From an uncultured Clostridia bacterium (GTDB lineage Bacteria; Bacillota; Clostridia; TANB77; CAG-508), in the NCBI GenBank assembly GCA_944388645.1, contig CALXJO010000059.1, forward strand, positions 1 through 6,155: a stretch of 6,155 nucleotides of DNA, written 5' to 3'. The position numbers and the translations under genes are program-made. This document shows positions 1 through 6,155 of the stretch, one piece after another. The notes beneath the pieces were generated by a model. It searched no databases. It was not told the origin of the DNA and worked only from the letters and a program-made list of their open reading frames with translations. How positions within the stretch are numbered: position 1 is the first letter of the stretch; the number at the start of each line of letters is the position of its first letter.

Positions 1-121
1 ATAAAAATAATTAAATAAAAATAAAATAATAAATAATTAAAAAATAAATAATAAATAAATAAAAAAAAATTAAAAAATAATATAAAAAATTATTTAATTA
101 ATTATTTAATAAAATAATAAA
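1..121. other. A/T-only intergenic block upstream of the VirB4-like gene
   Basis: This stretch contains no G or C at all, and TAA stops are frequent in every + strand frame, so it is not coding. Many TATAAT-like words occur, for example around 80-86, but such words are expected by chance in this composition. A canonical -35 box is impossible without G or C. A promoter for the downstream gene may lie here or further left, but none can be singled out. The block resembles the much longer A/T desert after gyrA. Confidence 0.75.
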
Positions 122-122
122 G

Positions 123-129
123 AAGGAGG
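123..129 (+). promoter_or_regulatory. Shine-Dalgarno site that positions an ATT start
   Basis: AAGGAGG is a near-perfect match to the anti-Shine-Dalgarno sequence and holds most of the few G residues in the first 200 bases. Eight bases separate it from ATT at 138-140. The same eight-base spacing separates AGGAGG (1923-1928) from the ATG of the next gene. No NTG triplet exists in any + strand frame from 1 to 201, so this site can only serve a non-NTG start or be non-functional. The long conserved open frame that follows favours the former. Confidence 0.8.
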
Positions 130-137
130 AATAAAAA

Positions 138-1940
138 ATTAATTTAAAAAAAATAAATAAAAAAGAAAATAATAAAAATAAAATAAATAATAAAATAAAA
201 AATGATTTAAGTCCAAGTTTTATAGATTTTTCTGATCCAAGATATATTAAAATAGAAAATCAAATAATTTCTTCATTATTAATTGTAGATTATTTTAGAG
301 AACAAAATGATTTAATTTTTAAAAATTTAATTGATGCAAATATTAATTTAAATATTTCTATATTTTATGAAAAACAAGATATATATAAAGTTTTAAAAGA
401 ATTAACATATAATATTGGAAATGTCTCTGTAGATTTAAAAGAAAGTAATCAAAATAGACAAGATATAGATTTAATAGAATATACATATGATGACGCTAAA
501 TATATTAGAAAACAAATACAAACAAATAATGATGATTTATATTATATTTTTGCATATATCACAATTTATTCAAAAGATATAAAAGAATTAAAAATAAATA
601 TAGAAAAAGTAGAAACATTATTAGAAAGCAAAGGTATAAAAACAAAAAAAGCATATTTTAGACAAGAGCAAACTTTAATATCTACTCTTCCTCTAATGAT
701 AAATCATCCAGATGTAAAAAATGCAACAAAGCATAATATACTTACAAGTGGCTTAGTTTCTACATATCCTTTTATTTCATCCTCAATATTTGATAAAAAT
801 GGAATTTATATAGGAAAAAATAGTTATAATAATTCCCTTATTTTTTTAGATAGGTATGATACATCAAAATATAAAAATGCAAATATGTGTGTATTTGGGA
901 CAAGCGGTGCAGGGAAATCTTTTTATACAAAATTAAATATTTTAAGATATAGAATGCTTGGCATTTCTCAATACATTATTGATCCAGAAAGAGAATACAC
1001 CAATTTATGTAATGAATTAGATGGAACATTATTAAAATTAGGACCTAATTCAAATTCATATATTAATATTTTTGATATAAGAAAAGAAAGTATAGAAAGT
1101 GGAGAAAAAGGTTATTTAGCAAGTAAAATAATAAAATTAATTGGATTTTTTAATCTAGTTTTTGGAGAAATGAATGAAGAAGAAAAAGCATTAATCGAAA
1201 GCAAATTAATAAATACATATAAAAAGAAAGGAATTAATTTTAATGATAATAGTTTATATAAAAATAAAAAAATATTTAAAAATTCAAAAGACATGCCATT
1301 ACTAGAAGATTTTTATAAAGAATTAGGAGAAGACAAATTAACACAAAAATTTAAAATAAAATTAATTCCTTTTGTAGAGGGTTCATTAAATTTTTTTAAT
1401 AAATATACAAATGTAAAATTAAATAATAAATTAATTATTGCAGATGTTTATGAATTAGGAGAAGAAAATTTAAAATATGGGATGTTTATTTGTATGGAAT
1501 TATTCTGGGATAAAATTAAAGAAAAAAGAGAAGAAAAAAAGGCAATTTATTTAGACGAAATATGGAGATTAATAGGAATTACTTCTAACAAAACAGTTGC
1601 AAGTTTTGTATATAAAATATTTAAAACAATTAGAAAGTATGGGGGAAGTGCAGTAGCAGTAACACAGGACATTTCAGATTTATTTAGTTTAGATGAAGGG
1701 AACTTTGGAAAAAGTATTTTAAATAATTCAAGTATAAAAACATTTTTTGCATTAGAGGAAGAAAATATTAAAATATTAAAAAAATATACAAATATTTCAG
1801 AAAAAGAAGAAATAGATATAAAATCTTTAAAACGAGGAGAATGTCTTATTTTTGTTGGAGAAAATCATATATTAGCAGAAATAAAAAGTTTTCCATTTGA
1901 AGAAAGAATTATAAATGAAAAAAGGAGGAAACAACTATGA
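138..1940 (+). CDS. VirB4/TraE-family type IV secretion ATPase, apparent ATT start
   Basis: This is a VirB4-type ATPase, the family that powers assembly and transport in conjugation and type IV secretion machines at the cytoplasmic membrane. Numbering from ATT at 138 gives 600 residues. An N-terminal region (about 27-185) has SFIDFSDPRYIKI near 27-39 and the family-like RQEQTLISTLP just before residue 187. The ATPase domain has Walker A GTSGAGKS (254-261), Walker B AIYLDE (469-474, acidic pair D473-E474), then RKYGG from R499 and VTQD (508-511). No membrane segment is evident. The length is near the short end for the family. The frame is intact but lacks any NTG start before ATG 696. That ATG follows a pyrimidine-rich stretch without a ribosome binding site and would delete the N-terminal domain. 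The first 20 or so residues are almost all Lys, Asn and Ile. The gene ends at TGA, overlapping the next gene by four bases. The family call is firm; the exact start and the host system are not. Confidence 0.88.
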   Translation: MNLKKINKKENNKNKINNKIKNDLSPSFIDFSDPRYIKIENQIISSLLIVDYFREQNDLIFKNLIDANINLNISIFYEKQDIYKVLKELTYNIGNVSVDLKESNQNRQDIDLIEYTYDDAKYIRKQIQTNNDDLYYIFAYITIYSKDIKELKINIEKVETLLESKGIKTKKAYFRQEQTLISTLPLMINHPDVKNATKHNILTSGLVSTYPFISSSIFDKNGIYIGKNSYNNSLIFLDRYDTSKYKNANMCVFGTSGAGKSFYTKLNILRYRMLGISQYIIDPEREYTNLCNELDGTLLKLGPNSNSYINIFDIRKESIESGEKGYLASKIIKLIGFFNLVFGEMNEEEKALIESKLINTYKKKGINFNDNSLYKNKKIFKNSKDMPLLEDFYKELGEDKLTQKFKIKLIPFVEGSLNFFNKYTNVKLNNKLIIADVYELGEENLKYGMFICMELFWDKIKEKREEKKAIYLDEIWRLIGITSNKTVASFVYKIFKTIRKYGGSAVAVTQDISDLFSLDEGNFGKSILNNSSIKTFFALEEENIKILKKYTNISEKEEIDIKSLKRGECLIFVGENHILAEIKSFPFEERIINEKRRKQL

Positions 1941-2647
1941 GTGAAATTGCACTAGAAAATAATTTAACAAATAATATAACAAATGAAAATGAACAAAAAA
2001 GTTTTTTAGAAACAACAATAGGAAAAGCTGTAAACACAGGCCTTGATATAGGAATTAGATATCTTTTGCCAGACTTGGTAGAAGAACAAGTAATAGATAT
2101 AAAAGATAGTTTTTTGAAAAATGGTTTTAAAGAAGGAATACAAACTGCAATAGATTCAGCTATTAACTTAGGAAAAAGTGCATTAGGAATTGTTACAGGA
2201 AATTTTGAAAACATAAATCAGATGCAAACAGCAGTAAAAAATGGAGGAATAATTGATAGTGTTTCAAATGTATTAAATTCTGTTATTAATAAGGTAGTAG
2301 ATAATGGAGTGATTTCTAATTCAGTTGGAAATGTAATTAAAAATGGAAAAAATGCTTTACTAAATAATATAACAAAAAATATTGAAAGCGAATTTGAAAA
2401 TCAAGTTAATAATATAGAAAAACTTGAAAGATATACAGAAAATTGGAAGGAATATTATAACAATAGAGATTTTGATGGAATGCAGAAAGAATATAATAAA
2501 ATAAAAGATCAATTAGAAAATATTGCACCAATAGAAAAGACAATTCAAGCTGCAAGAACAGTAGAAAATTTACATACTTTAATAAAAAATAATGGCAAAA
2601 ATTTTGATTTAACCACTGAAGAATTGGAGCTTGCAAAAATGCTTTAA
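1937..2647 (+). CDS. Unknown helix-rich protein translationally coupled to the VirB4-like ATPase
   Basis: This is a 236-residue protein that I cannot assign to a named family. ATG at 1937 lies eight bases after AGGAGG (1923-1928) and overlaps the upstream stop as ATGA, so it is probably co-translated with the ATPase. There is no signal peptide and no convincing membrane span. Residues 1-22 are polar and Asn-rich. About 25-90 form a likely helical, moderately hydrophobic region containing RYLLPDLVEEQVIDIKDS (41-58) and INLGKSALGIVTGNF (76-90). Residues 103-140 are a Gly/Val/Ile/Asn-rich stretch with spaced SVxNV units. About 145-200 are charged and probably coiled coil. The tail has TVENLHTLIKNNGKNF (208-223). 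The protein has no Cys and one Trp (W170). Its position suggests a partner or substrate-handling role with the ATPase, which is inference from context only. Confidence 0.85.
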   Translation: MSEIALENNLTNNITNENEQKSFLETTIGKAVNTGLDIGIRYLLPDLVEEQVIDIKDSFLKNGFKEGIQTAIDSAINLGKSALGIVTGNFENINQMQTAVKNGGIIDSVSNVLNSVINKVVDNGVISNSVGNVIKNGKNALLNNITKNIESEFENQVNNIEKLERYTENWKEYYNNRDFDGMQKEYNKIKDQLENIAPIEKTIQAARTVENLHTLIKNNGKNFDLTTEELELAKML

Positions 2648-2684
2648 ATCAATGAAAAAACTGGGAAAAAATGCTCTAATTTAC

Positions 2685-2713
2685 TTGCAAAAAAATTATT
2701 GTTTTAGTATAAT
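2685..2713 (+). promoter_or_regulatory. Sigma-A type promoter of gyrA
   Basis: TTGCAA (2685-2690) and TATAAT (2708-2713) are separated by 17 bases. This is an exact consensus -10 box, a five-of-six -35 box and the ideal spacing. Transcription would start near 2719-2721, leaving a leader of about 30 bases that carries the gyrA ribosome binding site. It lies wholly within the 102-base gap after the unknown gene. No hairpin terminator is visible between that gene and this promoter, so gyrA may also receive read-through transcripts. Confidence 0.85.
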
Positions 2714-2749
2714 AACAACATAGATAAAACTAAGAAAAGAGGGAAAAAA

Positions 2750-5206
2750 ATGAGCTCAAAAGACACAGAAAATGTAGAAGACAGAGATGGAAAAATTATT
2801 GAAAGAGACATTGAAGCTGAAATGAAAACAGCATACATTGATTATGCGATGAGTGTTATTGTTTCTAGAGCATTACCAGATGTAAGAGATGGTTTAAAAC
2901 CTGTACACAGAAGAATTTTATACACAATGTATGAAGATGGTTTAACATCAGACAAGCCATATAGAAAATCAGCAACAACCGTCGGAGACGTTTTAGGTAG
3001 ATATCATCCACATGGAGACTCATCTGTATATGATGCAATGGTAAGAATGGCACAACCTTTCTCACTAAGATATCCATTAGTTGATGGACATGGAAACTTT
3101 GGTTCTATAGATGGTGATGGTGCTGCTGCTTACCGTTACACAGAAGCAAGAATGTCAAAGATTGCAGAACTAATGCTAACAGACATAGAAAAAAATACTG
3201 TAGACTTTATGCCAAACTTTGATGATAGACTTCAAGAACCTACTGTATTACCTGCAAAAATTCCAACATTATTAATTAATGGTTCTTCAGGTATTGCTGT
3301 TGGTATGGCAACAAATATACCTCCACACAATTTAACAGAGGTAATAAACGGAATCATTAAAATAATAGATGATGACAATGTAACAGATGAACAATTAATG
3401 CAAATTATAAAGGGACCAGATTTTCCTACTGGAGGAGTTATATTAGGTAGAGATGCAATAAAACAAGCATACACAACAGGTAAAGGAAAAATTACAGTAA
3501 GAGCAGAAGCAGAGATTGAAGAATTAAGTAATGGAAGACAAAAAATAATTGTTACATCATTACCATATCAAGTAAATAAAGCAAAATTAATAGAAAATAT
3601 AGCAAATCTAGTAAGAGAAAAAAGAATAGAAGGTATTTCAGAGTTAAGAGATGAATCAGACAGAGAGAACGCTGTTAGAATACATATTGGTTTAAAGAAA
3701 GATGCAAATGCAAAAGTAGTATTAAATCAACTATATAAAAACACACAAATGCAAGATACTTTTGGAATTATAATGCTTGCTTTAGTTGATAACGAACCTA
3801 AAATATTAACATTAAGACAATGTTTAGATTATTACATAGATCATAGAAAAAATGTAATATTAAGAAGAACAAAATTTGAATTAGACAAGGCTTTAGCAAG
3901 AGCTCACATATTAGAAGGATTAAAAATAGCTCTTGATAATATTGATGAAGTAATTAATATAATTAGAAATTCTTATGACGATGCAAAAGAAAGATTAATG
4001 GAAAGATTTGGTCTTTCAGATATACAAGCACAAGCAATACTAGATATGAGATTAAAAACTCTATCAGGCTTGCAAAGAGAAAAAATAGAAGAAGAGTACA
4101 ATGAATTAATGAAATTAATTGCTCATTTAAGAGAAATTTTAGGTAGTGAAACATTAGTATTCCAAATAATCAAAGAAGAATTATTAGAAGTAAAAGAAAA
4201 ATATGGAGACGAAAGATTAACAAAAATAGTTGCTGCAGAAGGGGAATTTAATGAAGAAGACCTTATAAAAGAAGAGCAAATGGTAGTTGCACTAACTCAC
4301 TTTGGCTATATTAAAAGAATGCCTATAGACACATATAAGAGCCAAAGAAGAGGGGGAAAAGGAATAGCTGGAATGTCTACAAGAGAAGAAGACTTTGTAA
4401 AAGAAATATTTACAACTTCTACACATGACACAGTATTATTCTTTAGTAATAAAGGTAAGCTATATAGATTAAGAGGCTATGAGATTCCAGAAGCAGGAAG
4501 AACTGCTAAAGGAACAGCAATTGTTAATTTACTAAGCTTAGATAGCGGAGAAAAAATTACAGCAATTATTCCAATTTCTAATTTTGATGAAGGTAAATAC
4601 TTATTAATGGCAACAAGAAATGGCTTAATTAAGAAAACTCCACTTAAAGAATATGATTCAAGTAGAAAGACTGGACTTCTTGCAATTAACTTAAAAGATG
4701 AAGATGAATTAATAGATGTAAGAATGACAGATGGAGAAGATAATATTGTTTTAGTAACAAGCAAAGGTATGTCTATAACATTTGATGAAAAAGATGTAAG
4801 ACCTGTTGGAAGATCCGCTCAAGGAGTTCTAGGAATTAGACTAGACGAAGATGATTTTGTAATAGGTATGGAATCAGTTTTAGCAAATGATAAGAAAGCA
4901 ACATTATTAGCAATAACAGAAAATGGATTTGGAAAAAGAACTGAATTAGATGAATACAGAGTACAAAATAGAGGCGGAAGAGGTGTAATAACATATAAGA
5001 TTACACCAAAGACAGGAAATATAGTTGGAATAAGAATTGCAACAGAAGATGAGGATGTTATGCTAATAACAAATTCAGGAACAATAATTAGATTAAAAGT
5101 AGCAGATATTAGTATTTTAGGTAGAGCAACGCAAGGAGTAACATTAATGAGAACTAATGGAGATGAAAAAGTAGTTAGTATTGAAACAATAGCTCCAGAA
5201 GAATAA
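2750..5206 (+). CDS. gyrA: DNA gyrase subunit A
   Basis: GyrA is the breakage-reunion subunit of DNA gyrase. With GyrB in an A2B2 complex it introduces negative supercoils using ATP. The protein has 818 residues, normal for the family. The N-terminal winged-helix/tower domain includes SRALPDVRDGLKPVHRR (39-55), the segment GRYHPHGDSSVYDAMVRMAQ (83-102), and catalytic Tyr130 after Arg129 in AAAYRYTEAR. DNA-bending Ile182 lies in NGSSGIAVGMATNIPPHN (177-194). A coiled-coil region follows at about 365-490. The C-terminal pinwheel (about 505-818) shows six blade-like repeats and begins with the GyrA box QRRGGKG (532-538), which distinguishes GyrA from ParC. Ser91 and Asp95 match E. coli Ser83 and Asp87, the usual quinolone-susceptible residues. 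The start is supported by GAGGG (2739-2743) six bases upstream. The gene has its own promoter and a terminator 13 bases after the stop codon. G+C content is higher than in the two upstream genes, as expected for a conserved gene. Confidence 0.98.
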   Translation: MSSKDTENVEDRDGKIIERDIEAEMKTAYIDYAMSVIVSRALPDVRDGLKPVHRRILYTMYEDGLTSDKPYRKSATTVGDVLGRYHPHGDSSVYDAMVRMAQPFSLRYPLVDGHGNFGSIDGDGAAAYRYTEARMSKIAELMLTDIEKNTVDFMPNFDDRLQEPTVLPAKIPTLLINGSSGIAVGMATNIPPHNLTEVINGIIKIIDDDNVTDEQLMQIIKGPDFPTGGVILGRDAIKQAYTTGKGKITVRAEAEIEELSNGRQKIIVTSLPYQVNKAKLIENIANLVREKRIEGISELRDESDRENAVRIHIGLKKDANAKVVLNQLYKNTQMQDTFGIIMLALVDNEPKILTLRQCLDYYIDHRKNVILRRTKFELDKALARAHILEGLKIALDNIDEVINIIRNSYDDAKERLMERFGLSDIQAQAILDMRLKTLSGLQREKIEEEYNELMKLIAHLREILGSETLVFQIIKEELLEVKEKYGDERLTKIVAAEGEFNEEDLIKEEQMVVALTHFGYIKRMPIDTYKSQRRGGKGIAGMSTREEDFVKEIFTTSTHDTVLFFSNKGKLYRLRGYEIPEAGRTAKGTAIVNLLSLDSGEKITAIIPISNFDEGKYLLMATRNGLIKKTPLKEYDSSRKTGLLAINLKDEDELIDVRMTDGEDNIVLVTSKGMSITFDEKDVRPVGRSAQGVLGIRLDEDDFVIGMESVLANDKKATLLAITENGFGKRTELDEYRVQNRGGRGVITYKITPKTGNIVGIRIATEDEDVMLITNSGTIIRLKVADISILGRATQGVTLMRTNGDEKVVSIETIAPEE

Positions 5207-5219
5207 AAATATAAAAAAT

Positions 5220-5255
5220 AAAGAATGAGATTCTAAAACGAGTCTCATTCTTTTT
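5220..5255 (+). terminator. Rho-independent terminator after gyrA
   Basis: AAAGAATGAGA (5220-5230) is perfectly complementary to TCTCATTCTTT (5243-5253). The stem extends inward by one G-T pair, T5232-A5241 and C5233-G5240, leaving a TAAAAC loop. A run of five T (5251-5255) follows on the 3' side. Upstream A-rich sequence would give a U-rich run on the opposite strand, so it could also work in reverse, but no minus-strand gene is visible to need it. Confidence 0.93.
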
Positions 5256-6000
5256 ATATTAAAAAAATATATATAAAAATTAAATAAAAAATATTAATAA
5301 AAAATAATTAAAATAATAAATAAAATAAAAAAATTAATTTATTAAATAATGATTAATTAAAATAAAAATAATTATTATAAAAAAAACAAATAAAATAATA
5401 ATTTAATAAATAATTAAAAGAAAGTAAAAATAAATTAAATAATAATTAAAAAATATCTAATAAAATAATTTAAATAATTATTTAATAAAAATTAAATTAA
5501 ATAAAGATAATTAAAATAAAATTAAAAAACAATAAATAAATATATTAATTTTTTTTAAATAAATAATAAGTAATAAATAAAAGATAATAAATAATAAAAA
5601 ATAATGAGTAGTAAATATAAGATAAAAAAATTTAATAAATAAAATACTTAATAAAATAAATAATAATAAAATAATTAAAAAATTATAATTAAATATTAAA
5701 TAATAAAATAATTTAATATTTAATTTAATAATAAATAATAATTAATTTATTATAAAATAATAAAAAATGGAAAAATTAAAAATATAATTAATCAAATAAA
5801 AACAATTAAATTAATTTATTAAATAATATAAATAATAAAAATAAAATATAAAAAATAAAAATTTAAAATTATAAATTATATTAAATATTTAATTTATTTA
5901 TTAGTAAATTAATAAATATTTTAAAAATAATTAACTATTTAAATATTAATAAAATTTAAATAATAAAAAATAACATATTAAAATAAATATAAAAAAAGAA
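5256..6000. other. Gene-less A/T desert downstream of gyrA
   Basis: By hand count only 22 of 745 bases are G or C, about 3%. Uninterrupted A/T runs include 5648-5768 and 5804-5903. Sampled lines are roughly two-thirds A on the + strand. TAA occurs every few bases in all + frames, and TTA limits the minus frames, so no coding sequence, tRNA or rRNA is present. I see no CRISPR-like regular spacing and no terminal inverted repeats of a mobile element. Nothing functional can be named. Confidence 0.85.
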
Positions 6001-6155
6001 AAAACGCATTTTATAAAATAGTCAATCATAAAATTTATTAAAGTAGAAATAAAATTAAAAAAGTAAGGATCAATATTGTAAAGGTCGAAAATAAAAGTAA
6101 CAATAAAAAATGAAAAAGAGAAAAAAGTTTGTTACCTAAAAATGGAAATTATAAG
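6001..6155. other. Region of rising G+C at the right edge, identity unresolved
   Basis: G+C rises to about 19% (29 of 155 by hand count) compared with about 3% just to the left, suggesting the upstream part of a functional element. One + frame is open from 6082 to the window end and contains ATG at 6142 (MEII...), but no ribosome binding site precedes it. A weak promoter-like TTGTAA lies at 6076-6081 without a good -10 box at the right spacing. An RNA gene leader or the start of a coding gene beyond the edge are both possible. Confidence 0.4.
6097..6135. repeat. Short inverted repeat near the right edge
   Basis: GTAACAA (6097-6103) is the exact reverse complement of TTGTTAC (6129-6135), separated by a 25-base purine-rich loop. 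It includes several of the few G/C bases here, so it may be a hairpin or protein-binding site. The stem is only seven pairs, has a long loop and lacks a T run, so it is not a convincing terminator and could be chance. Confidence 0.3.

Noticed and set aside
86..115. Palindrome-like TTAATTAATTA sequence in an A/T-rich block near gyrA, considered as an origin unwinding element.
   Set aside because: No DnaA box (TTATCCACA-like) can be present in C-free DNA and none is seen nearby; short A/T palindromes are expected by chance.
696..1940. The ATPase starting at ATG 696 as a 414-residue protein.
   Set aside because: The sequence before 696 continues in frame with a family-like N-terminal domain, and no ribosome binding site precedes this ATG.
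1937..1957. UGA read as tryptophan (mycoplasma code), which would extend the ATPase past 1940.
   Set aside because: Trp is encoded by TGG in the ATPase, no in-frame TGA interrupts any gene, and the TGA forms a classic ATGA overlap with a start that has its own ribosome binding site.
1909..2214. Open frames on the minus strand inside the genes (for example 1909-2214 and 4477-4764).
   Set aside because: They lie opposite well-supported genes, have no ribosome binding sites, and their composition is that of a reverse-complemented coding sequence.
2996..3055. Possible quinolone-resistance changes in gyrA.
   Set aside because: Ser91 and Asp95 correspond to the susceptible-type E. coli Ser83 and Asp87; no resistance substitution is seen at these two sites.
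5331..5827. A 20-base exact direct repeat (5331-5350 and 5808-5827).
   Set aside because: With almost only A and T at about 2:1, a rough estimate gives a couple of 20-base matches by chance among all position pairs in this desert, so it is not evidence of duplication.
5256..6000. CRISPR array, tRNA or insertion sequence in the desert.
   Set aside because: No regularly spaced repeats, no cloverleaf-forming G/C content and no open frame or terminal inverted repeats are present.
6110..6139. Short frame from ATG 6110 (MKKRKKFVT then stop).
   Set aside because: Nine codons, no ribosome binding site, and basic residues expected from A-rich sequence.

Overview
This is a very A+T-rich bacterial window carrying three same-strand genes between blocks of almost pure A/T DNA. 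The GyrA sequence, the strong AGGAGG ribosome binding sites, near-exclusive use of AGA for arginine, and a sigma-A promoter of the form TTGCAA-17-TATAAT suggest a low-GC Firmicute-type organism (Clostridia-like or a relative). TGG encodes Trp and TGA acts as a stop, so a UGA=Trp mycoplasma code is not indicated. This placement is by general resemblance only.

Layout: bases 1-121 contain no G or C. A ribosome binding site at 123-129 follows, then an open frame of about 600 codons (138-1940). It encodes a VirB4/TraE-type ATPase of conjugation or type IV secretion systems. No ATG, GTG, TTG or CTG lies in its frame before codon 187, and the only start at the right distance from the ribosome binding site is ATT. 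The first ATG (696) would remove the conserved N-terminal domain. The next gene (1937-2647) overlaps it by four bases (ATGA). It encodes a 236-residue, helix-rich protein of unknown function. A short gap (2648-2749) holds a clear promoter for gyrA (2750-5206), which encodes a complete DNA gyrase subunit A with the active-site Tyr, the GyrA box and a six-bladed C-terminal domain. A strong rho-independent terminator follows at 5220-5255.

Bases 5256-6000 are a gene-less stretch of about 3% G+C by hand count, A-rich on the + strand. From about 6001 the G+C content rises to about 19%, suggesting that a functional element begins near the right edge. It cannot be identified here.

The VirB4-like ATPase and its coupled partner form one translational unit, possibly part of a larger secretion or conjugation-like locus extending to the left. 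GyrA is a housekeeping topoisomerase with its own promoter. No terminator is visible between the pair and gyrA, so some read-through transcription is plausible. The main points for a second look are the apparent AUU start, the VirB4/unknown pair beside gyrA, and the extreme A/T blocks.
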